Source of the DNA: Diphasiastrum complanatum
Taxonomy: Eukaryota > Streptophyta > Lycopodiopsida > Lycopodiales > Lycopodiaceae
NCBI GenBank assembly: GCA_029204225.1
Contig: CM055092.1
Location: 75,990,574 to 76,054,573, forward strand
Direction of reading: 5' to 3'
DNA length: 64,000 bases
Shown: piece after piece, positions 55,221 through 64,000 of the stretch
Layout: each line of letters opens with the position of its first letter
Position numbering within the stretch: the stretch's first letter is position 1
Notes under the pieces: generated by a model
Databases searched by the model: none
The model's input: the letters and a program-made list of their open reading frames with translations, nothing else
Told to the model about the DNA's origin: nothing
Position numbers and translations under genes: made by a program

Positions 55221-57313
55221 TATTCCCCATAATAATATAATGCCTGATTCGTTAGATTTGATTTTAAACTGGTGCTGAAAGCTAATATCATTAATATTAG
55301 CTACGCATCGCTCTGTTTCATTGGACGCCTTAACATAATCACGAAAATCATATGTGTGTCTGATTAATGACACGTTTGGCTTTGGCACATATGATTCCTC
55401 CACGATGCTTTGAAGCATTGGTAATGAAAATGCTTTCTTGCATCTCAACTTCTTAAAAAAGCAACTAAACATTTGATCAATTTGATCGTGGGTATGTCCT
55501 ACCAACAAAAATCCTATTTTTACTTTTTTGAAAAAAAATTTCTCCACTAGCATAGACAAGTATGCCAAAACAGTTTGATTTTTATTTTCCCTAGCAGTGT
55601 TGTCAAGCTGCAAATAAAGTATTTCTAGAAGATTTTCACCAAATTCGCAAATTATCTTATGTACAATGGTGATCGTCAAATTTGGATCATTTTGAACATT
55701 GGGATAATTAAAAAAGACCTTGGACTCCAAAGTGCCATTAAACGAGATGAACCTGAGTAAAATCTGCCTCATTCAAATTTTTGGACACTGACAAAATGAG
55801 GCAACATTGTTTTCTTCTGATCCATGCCATTGTGGACATTCTAAACATTTCTTTCGATGCTTGGCCAACTTTTGTCTTTCAACTGTTTGTTGATCTATGT
55901 GCAGTTGGAGAGCTTTTGTAGCATCCACTGAAAATACAATGATTCACTTATTTAATAAAATAATGATCATACCATAATGGTGTTCAAAAAGACTGCAACA
56001 TAATGGTGCTCAAAAAGACTACAACATAGATTTTTTCAAAACAGAAAGTATTAAAATGAATGACAAATTTCATTGTTATCTATCTTTTTTGTCACTGGTC
56101 TAGCATACTGTCATTCGTGATTTTTTGGGAATCTTTACCAGTCCAAAATCTCTTTTCCAAATTCTAAGAAAATATGAGTAACTCAAATAGGGAATATTTT
56201 TGGTTTTTGCAAACTCTTTGTACATCAAAAATATTTCTAATTTTGTAAAATTATCTGGCAAGTTTAAATATAAGAAATTAGACAATTTTTCTTCGTGCAC
56301 ATCTATGAAATGCTTTAGCCAGGCAGTTGCATTTAAAGCATTTGGAGAAACAGTTCAACCCTGTAAGGATCCCCGTAATGTTGAGTCTTTCTGAAGTCGT
56401 GCATGCATTCGTTGAAGCCGTGAGTTTCATAATTGCGTGAACTTCTTTCTAAGCTTTGCGACAAACCTCCAAAGCATTTAAAAAATACGCAAATGAATTT
56501 TTGTCCGGCCTCACTGTTGCACACAAAATAGTAATTTCTCTCATCCTTCGTAAAAAGAAATTTGATCTTAATTCTTCAATTTCTCTGATACTCAGCTTTT
56601 GCAAACAACAGGATGAGCAGCAAATAATATTCCGTACCTTTCGAATCTCAGATTTTGTAATCAACTGTTTTTGACGATTCGTTAAATCAGGTGAGGATCT
56701 CAAGTCTCTCTTGTATTTTTTTTTTTGTTTGGAGTCTGATCTATAAATTAAACCTGTGACACTAGTAGGTGCTTGCACTGGTTAATAAGGTGTTGGAATT
56801 TCATGACTGGGAATTCTGGCTCCAACTCCGAGATGTTTTGGACCCACCCTCAGAAGGCTCTAAATTTGCAACGAATATAACCCTTTTAGATTTAACACGA
56901 CGAACATCACTTTGAGAAGGTCTCCTACGAACATGAGAAAAGCTTGAACGTCGCGGATCAACAGACTTACGTGGATCTGTTGATTTACTAGAATCAGTAA
57001 CTTTTGACTCATCACTCAATGATTCAATTTGTTCAAAACAACAATGTTCTAGTTGTGCCGGGCCTGTATTTGAAGAGGAGGACGAGGTCAAAAGATTTGA
57101 TACAAGTTGAGTTACAAGCGTCATTTTTTGAAAAGTACTTGCTTGAGGAATTTCAGATGATGACAATACCACATCGTTTAACAAAATATGTTCAGATTCA
57201 GAAGTGGCTTTATAAAAAAAGCTTTCATTGGGAATGTCAGATGAAGATGTTGCACTTGTTGCAACATATTGAGTTACAACTACTGGAATGGAAGAGGTAG
57301 AACTACTTGACAT
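55221..57313 (-). pseudogene. DUF7869-like gene P, N-terminal and core part (split by element H)
   Basis: Starts at a true ATG (57311-57313) with a Ser/Thr-rich then Arg-rich N-terminus (to 56801). The next open part (56770-56100) holds EIRKVRNIICCSSCCLQKL, ITILCATV, then, after frameshifts, FLYLNLPDNFTKLEIFLMYK and YSYFLRIWKRDFGLVKIPK. An acceptor, TGTATTTTCAG, ends near 55930; the following codons read HGSDEKNN and, in another frame, DQKKTMLPHF. The core (55772-55221) has LYLQLDNTARENKNQTVLAY and GFLLVGHTHDQIDQMFSCF, the signature of the eukaryotic family I know as DUF7869. Several frameshifts exist besides the element-H insertion. Function unproven; transposon origin possible. Naming of the family is from memory. 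Confidence 0.65.
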
Positions 57314-57836
57314 CGTAACCTCAAAAAAAATTTAACTATGTATTTATGCTAATCATAGGACCGTTCAAATAGTTAACACCACACTAAATGTGCTCCTCAA
57401 ACATAACCACAACCTATGCTGGTCATAGAACAAATAAAAACCTATGTGAACCTCAATAGACGTACACAAAAAAACCAACTAAATGCAAATGAGCAACAAG
57501 CCTAAAAAGTAACTAGTTAATAAAAATTTCTGGCGGCTACCATGTCTTGAATATTGTTTGGCAGCATTCTTAGGATTAGGGTTAGGTTTAGGGTTAGGGT
57601 TAGGACTAGGTTTGGACTGTCCGGGTTAATACTCGAGGTCAACGTGGGGTGAGGTGAGTCGTGGCAACTTGGTCCCGAAGTAAGCTGGAGGACTGGCGTG
57701 AGAATTTAGAAGCCCACATGCTGCCAGAGCAATCGCTACGACCAAGTCATGGCTTTCTATAAGATTTCGCATACGTTCTCGGTTCCAGATTTCTTGACGG
57801 TAAGATTATTGTCATTTTCTAGCTTTGCTCTATGCT
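57314..57836. other. Upstream region of gene P with telomere-like tract
   Basis: 57570-57615 contains TTAGGG/TTTAGGG units in degenerate tandem, matching the plant telomere repeat. Two degraded palindromes of the array motif occur at about 57343-57359 and 57411-57428, within about 110 bp of the gene P start codon, plus a half-site CCTATG near 57441. Confidence 0.65.
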
Positions 57837-58366
57837 TAGCATGGGTAATAAATTCTTGCATTAGAAAATATTCATATTTTAAACTGTATTCATCTTCATG
57901 GAACATGGGTGACCTATGCTCAACATAGGTGCCTGCACCAGTCCTCTCCTTTAACCTATGTTGAGCATAGGTTGTGCTCGGGTCCTTAGTAATATCCTAT
58001 GCTCAGCATAGGATTCCGGCATTATTTCTTTATTCTTACCACGGTTCGACCTATGCTAAGCATAGGTTGCATCTCTGGTCCGCTTCGAACCTATGCCTAG
58101 CATAGGTTAGCAAGAAAATAGCGAAGACATCCTATGCTCAGCATAAGTTGGACAAGAGCGCTCGAGTAACAACCTATGCTGAGCCTAGGATGTGTTCGCA
58201 ATTTGCTTGCTAACCTATGCTGAGCATAGGTTGGAATAGGACCAGAGATGAAAGCTATGCTCAGCATAGGTCGAAAGGAGGTTAGAATTGAAGAATCTTA
58301 CCTCCGTCCTATGCTAAGCATAAGTTGTTAGTAAGGACTCGACCAAAACCTATGCTTAGCATAGGT
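57837..58366. repeat. Array of phased palindromes, consensus CCTATGCTNAGCATAGG
   Basis: Eleven copies at 57912, 57953, 57995, 58049, 58088, 58130, 58171, 58212, 58254, 58307 and 58347 (start positions), plus one at 57830-57845. Centre-to-centre distances are 42, 41, 54, 40, 41, 42, 41, 40, 54, 41 bp, and 84 bp from the single copy to the first of the eleven. Each unit is a near-perfect inverted repeat around one variable base; spacers are unlike each other. No coding potential. It looks like an array of protein-binding sites or a subterminal repeat of a DNA transposon. Confidence 0.9.
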
Positions 58367-58565
58367 CGCTACTTGTATTTTCTTTTTTTACAATGCTTTG
58401 TCTCAGAAAAGTGATCCTTTTGAGATGTTTTAGTAAGAAAATATGTTGAATTTGTAGTTTTGTTTTTTTAATTTTTTTTCACAAAAATGGCTTGTTTTAT
58501 AAAGTTTCCAGCATTTTCATTAAGATAGCGTTTTAAGTTTTCCTAAAAAGTCTTTTTTTTTGTAG
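58367..58565. other. T-rich sequence with a possible splice acceptor
   Basis: Ends in a pyrimidine run and TTTTTTTTTGTAG (to 58565), a good plant-type acceptor for the open frame that follows. Confidence 0.4.
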
Positions 58566-58832
58566 ATTTTCAATTGTCTTTGATAATTTTTGAAATGTCG
58601 AGGATTTCTTTTAAAATTTTGGGGAAACCTCATGATATTCCATTAAAAGATAAGAAAAAATTCATGTACTATTTCACCAAAGGGGTCAAGAACACAAAGC
58701 TTTTGGAGCTTTTTATTCATTTAGCAGAGAAGCCTGGCCGAGGAGACTCGCAATTCAAAGTTCAAGGAATATTGCTTGCTAATCAACTAGATATTTACAA
58801 AGTTTTGCTAGCTTTCAGCCCTCTGCTTGACG
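58566..58832 (+). CDS. Exon-like open segment, unknown protein
   Basis: Open for about 89 codons after the acceptor at 58565, with an internal Met (58595). It reads SFKILGKPHDIPLKDKKKF, then HLAEKPGRGDSQFKVQG and QLDIYKVLLAF. The frame continues to 59086, but from about 58833 the sequence changes to an LTR-like segment, so the real exon probably ended or was interrupted there. Not recognised. Confidence 0.35.
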
Positions 58833-59400
58833 AAAATGTTCGTGAACACGAAAGTCAAAGGACACGAAGCGAAAATGTTTGCAAACATCCTGACGAGAAG
58901 ACACGAACACGAAAGATTCACGAAAGAGAATCTTTCGCGGTACAGCAGGAGAAAGTCAGACGACGAGAAAGTCAAACGACGCGACACGAGAATAGTTGTG
59001 ACACCTTTTCTGCCCTCACGCTCCAAAAAGGACCAGCAAGATCATGCAAATACCCAGAAGTATGGATATCTGCCCTAATAGCATGACATCAGCAGATACA
59101 CTCTTGATCGTGGCTAATCTGCCACTCTTGTAATTCCTGATTAGTTAAGATGCTTAATTACTCTAATCTAGAAGTTACACAGAGCGACTATATACTCTCT
59201 GGATGATACTTGACATAGATACACAGAAGAAGTAGTCTAATGCTAGTAAGCAAGAAGACGAACAGACAAAATACAAGTCCACCTGCGTGCGAGACAATTA
59301 TGCATAGGATCTGAAGATCCACAAGTCCGCTAGTAAGCGAGATATTAGTCGTGGGAGAACTGTATTTCTCTCACGCCAACGCACTACGTGGATCTGCATG
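58833..59400 (+). repeat. Possible solo LTR
   Basis: Starts TGTTCGTGAACACGAAAG. It contains a TATA-like CTATATACTCTC at about 59187 and phrases like ATCTTTCGCG shared with the left-end copia LTR (about 4120 and 58940). General layout recalls that LTR, but edges and target duplication are not established. Confidence 0.35.
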
Positions 59401-59404
59401 CAGT

Positions 59405-59645
59405 GCTTGAAGAATCATGAAATTAATAGATGATCGTGTAGTCGTTGCGCACATGTCACTCTTATTCATGTCTGATCTTGTACCTTTGGAACCTGAAACA
59501 ATACTCAAAACCAGAGATAAACAATTAACAAATCGTTCTATCTTTGAGTGCTTTATTAGGTGGAAGGCTCGACTGAGGATGATGATTTGTGGGAAATGGT
59601 TGAAAGCATACAAAAGAACTTCCCTAGTTCCCTAGGTTGTTATTT
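59405..59645 (+). pseudogene. Chromodomain remnant of a gypsy chromovirus
   Basis: Reads LVPLEPETILKTRDKQL, then FECFIRWKARL, then in another frame a Glu/Asp-rich DDDLWE. The order EPE-IL-TR-K-L / E-IRWK / E-LWE is the chromodomain that follows integrase in chromoviruses, where it targets integration to heterochromatin. A one-base deletion near 59575 breaks it. The rest of Pol is absent. Confidence 0.6.
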
Positions 59646-60314
59646 ACGCCATGTCACTCCGAGCTTGGCTGGTAATGTAATTAATAATCTTATGAGGGCC
59701 TAGGTACTCCAATTGGACCTATGGAGTTTTTGCATGGTGTTGACGGCTTTTGTGCAAGAATAGAAGGTCAATTGCTTTTTATAGGGATGGAGGGATCCTA
59801 GAGAGAATATTCTCTAGTTCTTGAAGAGTATATAACATACTGGAACTCGCCCATCTCCTCATTGTCTTTTCTAATTTCAGAAGGCACAATCTTGTATTCA
59901 TTCACCTTGGCTGTTAAGTGGTTACGGTTTTGACTAGCCATTTCCTGTTGGTTGGGTGATTTTGCTCCACATGTGTCCTTTTGGTTGCATGTAACTGGAT
60001 TTGAGAAGATCACTTGGCGATCGTTATAGAGCTGATGTCTTTTTTGAAAAAAAACTAACTATATCAATTGCATACATTATTTGGATTGAAGTCTTAGATC
60101 CAGGCATTGATAAAAAAACACATTAGCACATACAGATATCTATGTAACAACAACGTATGGAACACCTAGATACCATTCCATAAAATCGCCAAAAGAATTC
60201 CAAATAGGAACATGTTTCTTAAACACAATTACACGCAAATAATTTCCAATACAACTTGCAAGTGTCTGTATTGTACATAAAACCCGTTGCATGACCGTAA
60301 GCACAATATATCGA
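59646..60314. other. Possible chromovirus 3' flank or LTR and intergenic sequence
   Basis: A TATA-like CTTTTTATAGGG at about 59775 follows the chromodomain remnant, which would fit a 3' LTR, but no edges can be defined. No gene seen. Confidence 0.3.
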
Positions 60315-60669
60315 ATTCCAATCTAAGAAGCATCGTAGTCTCGAAACTATGGTTCCAGAATGCAAACTGAACAATGGTTTTGGAACGATTTCCATTTAAA
60401 TTTTTTTTTTTTTGTGGAACGATTTAAAATGTTTGTTAGCATCTAACAACTGCAGATGTCAGTCACATGTTAGATGTTAGATGCAATCCCAGATGGGGGG
60501 TGAATATAAGGTGTAAACACAACGTGATAGTTGTAGATGTTAGGCAAATGTCAGATGCAGCATAGTTCCTGAAGCATGGTTTTGTGATCAGGAATGTAGC
60601 GATTTCGGAACCATGGTTCCGGAACCATGAAGGTCCGGAACAACGTTCCGAAGCTTCTTAGATTCCAAT
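60315..60669. mobile_element. hAT-type MITE, 339 bp, with 8-bp target duplication
   Basis: Terminal inverted repeats CTAAGAAGC (60323-60331) and GCTTCTTAG (60653-60661), extendable to 13 bp with one mismatch. They are flanked by ATTCCAAT on both sides (60315-60322 and 60662-60669). An 8-bp target duplication is the hallmark of hAT transposons. The interior has several GGAACC-like subterminal motifs and repeated GTTAGATG phrases, no ORF. Confidence 0.88.
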
Positions 60670-61151
60670 ATATTCCATTTCCTACAACTATTAATTTTCC
60701 TTTTGAGAACCACAAAACATATACACCAATAACAATTTTGAACTTAGCATTGACACGTGTTCTTCGAACATCTACACACAACACCTCACACACTTATGAA
60801 CCGATACAACTGCCAACAGCCAACAGATAATCACAACACCCGCAACAATATAGGGGAGCCACCTAGACTATATTTGGAAACATTCTCATATCCCAAAATG
60901 TTTCCATGGAGTAACTTATTGCGATTGGAGTAGCCTTTCTCTCATATATTATTTACACGCAATGTAATATATTATCCGTTTGGAGTCACAAATCCTGATT
61001 TTGATTTTGAACGCGGGAATCATCATGTCCTATACATCACAGCCTTACGTTCTTTTTCTCTCTGTTTTCTTATATATATGTGATCCATACACGTTGAAAT
61101 ACATTCGGTCGTTCTTAGTTGCTGCTACGAAAGTTTGTATTCACCTTCCTC
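60670..61151. other. Intergenic sequence
   Basis: No supported gene or repeat. It may belong to the 5' region of the zinc-finger gene downstream. Confidence 0.35.
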
Positions 61152-61606
61152 CATCACCCTTCTGCCAGTCGCTAACGTTCACAATAAAAGCTAGCCTCTT
61201 TATTTACTCTCCAGTTTGTTGTTTCGCTGTTTGTTAGAGTGTCTTATTTAGTCTGGTTTTTTATCATTCATGTAATCAGCTAACATTCATTTTCTTTGAG
61301 ATCGTACGCTTTCATCACCCTTTTGGTGGTCGCTAATGTTCACAATACCAACAAGACTATTTATTTACTTTCCTATCTGATTTCTCGCTGTTTCTGAAAT
61401 CTGTTTTATTTGGTTTAGTTATTTTTTATTCAGGTAATCCGCTATGAATAATTTTCTTTTGAGATCCTTCTCTTTCATCACCCTTCTGGCGGTCGCTAGT
61501 GTTCACAATACGAGCTAGACTGTTTATTTACTTTCTGTTTTTTTTTTGCTGTTTCTGAAATCTGTTTTGTTTACTTTGGTTAGTTATCATTCATGTAATT
61601 AGCTGC
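61152..61606. repeat. Three tandem units of about 161 bp
   Basis: Units start at CATCACCCTT (61152), 61313 and 61476. Each contains GTCGCTA-TGTTCACAATA, a TTTATTTACT phrase and a T-rich part ending in a CATTCATGTAAT-like phrase. Divergence between units is about 15% by eye. The array lies upstream of, or in a 5' intron of, the CCCH gene. Confidence 0.75.
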
Positions 61607-62017
61607 GTTTTTCTGGACATCTCCGGCTCAGCATTTCCATTTAATCTTGCACTCACAATTCATCGACATGAAACTAAAGAGACGGACTATGTTTTGCTAG
61701 TGTATGTTGGTAACCGTGTTCGATTCTATCCGTGTGTGTAGCACGATCTGGTCTGTGCGATCCCCTACATTCATACTTATGAACGATTGATTATTCTTCC
61801 ATGCCAAAATTATGCATACACTCTTGTTTCCCAAAATCAATTATTAGAGTTGACATAGTCGTGCAGCAGACGGAATGCAACATCTTTAGAAGACATTGAG
61901 TTGGGAAGCTTCCTATATCAGGACGACTATCATTCTTTAAGTCTATTGTACTCACTCACTCACTTGATTACACCATGTCGACGTGGAAAATTCAAGAAGA
62001 AAATTCAACGTCAAAGA
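61607..62017 (+). other. Possible 5' coding or untranslated part of the CCCH gene
   Basis: The reading frame of the first finger is open back to a TAG at 61856-61858, so coding could begin before the first in-frame ATG at 62018, for example in an exon starting at an acceptor such as GTGCAGCAG (61861-61869). This cannot be settled from sequence alone. Confidence 0.35.
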
Positions 62018-62635
62018 ATGCATATGCATCCCAAGTACGTAGTGCATGGCCTTTACAAAACAGAGCTTTTCAATCGGTGGGCGGAAAGTGGAAGCTGTTA
62101 CTTTGGTAAAAAATGCAAGGTATAATTTAATTGCATGTATTATTGATCAAGGCAAGAGTATCGTATCAGGATGCATACTTAGAAAACTTCATGTCCATTT
62201 CTGTTATCTTATCTCTTGGTGAAATATTGCTACAGTTTAGTGTCATCTATTCTCTATAATAGATGGAGTGTTATTGTGGTTTGTTTTGAACTTCAAAAAA
62301 CGCATGAATTGATAGTTTGCTCATGGAAGGGAGGAACTACGAATTGCTAATCGACATTCAAAATACAAGACTGAGGTAAGTTTCCTTATTTATTCTCATC
62401 TAGAACCATCGGAATAATGCATGAGTCGATTTATTGAACAGTGTTATCCTTGCAGTATTGTAGGGCTTTCACCATAGAGGGACTTTGCAAATATGGTACT
62501 CGATGCTCCTTCATCCATCCAAAATTTTCTCTTGGAGAAGGAGCTTTCCAGGGAAAGAGGCTTTCTAAAAGGCTGCCAGTTTTTGAGCAGATCTGCCAAA
62601 GTTCTCCTCAAAATGGACCATCTTCAAGTTCATAG
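62018..62635 (+). CDS. Tandem CCCH zinc-finger protein (TTP/C3H14-like), three exons
   Basis: Exon 1 ends at 62119 (GCAAG before GTATAA), exon 2 is 62316-62375 (60 bp, between ATAG and GTAAGT), exon 3 runs 62456-62635 to TAG after an acceptor CTTGCAG. All junctions are phase 0. Finger 1 is TELFNRWAESGSC, YFGKKCK, then FAH from exon 2: spacing C-X8-C-X5-C-X3-H but with Phe in place of the first Cys. The 18-residue linker includes GREELRIANRHSKYKTE. Finger 2 (YCRAFTIEGLCKYGTRCSFIH) is complete. Such proteins bind AU-rich RNA and control mRNA stability. The frame is open back to 61859, so the start is uncertain. The Cys-to-Phe change may cripple finger 1. I judge it a real host gene or a young pseudogene. 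Confidence 0.8.
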
Positions 62636-64000
62636 TCAAAGTCATGGTGGATACATGCTACTCGTTCTGCTCTAAACGATACATAAACATTGCTTCTGTT
62701 TATATTCGGTATGCCATTCCAAGGAGTTATAATTCTAGAATACATAGAATATGTGAGCCTGGACACACTTCTTCAAATATAGACTTGATTACTTACATGG
62801 TCCTTTGATTGAACGTGCATTGCAGGATGTGCTTTTATTTAAACCTTGCTTTATATATGGTTTTATTTGACCCATATATACTTCTTTCCCAACTCAATGT
62901 CATTTTCCTTAAAGAGATGAATCCCTGCTTTTATTAATGAAGGATGGGAAAACCCATCAATGTACAGGACAATCATTGATATGGAAATTGATGTGACAAT
63001 CACCACTAGGTGGTCAGTGACATGAGCAAAGAACCTTGGTTAGTGAAGCTTGATACAAATAAACAATGTTGATATCTGGACTTGACAATGTATGCACAAG
63101 ACTGCCATACCATCTAGATCAAAGGACCATAAAATATGAAACAAAAGTAGGTTAGACACATAAGAATCTAACAATCTAACATCAAAGAGGCCATGATCAA
63201 TTTTTGATCGCACTATGTTGTGTGTATCTCACTCTATTCACAAACAATGCAGAATCAAGTCAAAAACTTGACTTGTCTCTTCAAAACTACTTACAAACGA
63301 TAAGCTTCTCCAGTTGGAGATGTATAGCTATATTGATGTAATAAAATATAACTAAATTTAGCACTTAAGGAGAAAGCCAAGTTCACATAGCCTCCACATA
63401 CTTTTATCTTGACGGTTGTTGTGAGTCTATGATGTAGATTCAACTAGGTAAAACATGCAAGTGAGCCCTAATTAGTTGGTGAGTTTTGCCAATTGGGACT
63501 TGAGCCAAAGTGTGGAGTGAGGTTCCTAAGCTAAAATAACATATTTTTAGTCATGAAACATGGTCCTAGATGGAAGCTGAATAGCTTAGGATGAGTGGTT
63601 TTTAACCAATAATGCCTACTTATGATTTTTCACATTTCCCTTTGTTAGATTAAACTTGTTACTACAATGGATCAATTTATTCATGCCTAACAGAAACTGT
63701 ACTACAAATACTAAGATTTGTTGTAGACTCCTAAGATTGATCATGTGACCAAGTTTTGGAAATGAATATTTGTGAGTTGATGTGTGATCTCTCTTGGCAA
63801 TAACTTTAACCTATTGATTCCTATGCAACTTTATAGTGTGTTCAAGCTATTCAGCAATTTTGGTGCACCGCAATATCATATCGAAAGGAAGTTATGAAAT
63901 TTGTAATCTTGTGGAGATTTTGGCCTAAAACTACATATCAAAACATTGTGATAAAATTTATGAGAACATAACCAATTGTAAATAAAAAAATGAAATTCAA
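62636..64000. other. 3' flank of the CCCH gene and intergenic sequence
   Basis: No further coding frame is supported. A 16-bp perfect inverted copy of 61892-61907 (GACATTGAGTTGGGAA) lies at 62886-62901. The remainder is AT-rich with no recognisable element edge. Confidence 0.4.

Noticed and set aside
57912-58366. The palindrome array as a CRISPR array
   Set aside because: Repeats with differing spacers of similar size superficially fit, but the repeats are short, near-perfect palindromes with variable flanks, there are no cas genes, and the surroundings are plant nuclear sequence.

Overview
The window looks like a repeat-rich stretch of a land-plant nuclear genome. Evidence: many Ty1/copia LTR retrotransposons primed by the plant initiator-Met tRNA (primer-binding sites reading TGGTATCAGAGC), several Ty3/gypsy remnants, a Helitron fragment, two MITEs, a TTTAGGG-type telomere-like tract, and split genes with GT-AG introns. 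Nothing resembles a prokaryotic operon. I cannot name the species. A seed-free plant (fern, lycophyte or bryophyte) is a guess, resting on the element types and on a DUF7869-like gene, which I do not associate with flowering plants.

Layout. 1-4640: decayed copia element with its 3' LTR. 4641-5197: coiled-coil ORF remnant. 5198-7815: 5' half of a copia element (A), joined to a gypsy integrase remnant (7816-8400) and more gypsy-like debris. 9390-11906: reverse-strand 5' half of copia F. 11907-14478: minisatellite-like sequence and a coiled-coil pseudogene. 14479-14904: Helitron Rep-domain fragment. 14905-19250: two copia pieces joined head to tail, carrying a MITE. 19255-27404: reverse-strand copia C, split by the complete, very young, non-autonomous element B (20629-26200). 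28010-33720: copia tails, a possible two-exon gene (29465-30708), the 3' half of element D and a collapsed copia O. 33722-41024: large gypsy element K with a long extra ORF after integrase. 41200-44900: copia and LTR fragments. 44962-47885: reverse-strand gypsy remnant N, also with a post-integrase ORF. 48165-57313: a reverse-strand DUF7869-like gene (P), split by the complete and apparently intact copia element H (49360-55220). 57314-58573: divergent intergenic region with a telomere-like tract and a regular array of palindromes. 58574-59640: an exon-like ORF, a possible LTR and a chromodomain remnant. 60315-60669: hAT-type MITE. 61152-61606: three 161-bp repeats upstream of a spliced tandem CCCH zinc-finger gene (62018-62635). 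The rest to 64000 shows nothing I can name.

How the parts relate. H encodes every copia protein with its catalytic motifs and could be autonomous. B has LTRs, priming site and Gag, but a 767-residue unrelated sequence where Pol should be, so it would need enzymes from a relative. A is nearly identical to B from mid-LTR through gag but has a different U3, which points to recombination during reverse transcription. Older elements (the copia at the left end, K, and the coiled-coil pseudogenes) carry in-frame stops almost all explained by C-to-T or G-to-A changes, as expected from deamination of methylated, silenced repeats.

The two most unusual signals are the phased palindrome array at 57837-58366, upstream of the DUF7869-like gene, and the long open non-Pol ORF carried by element B.
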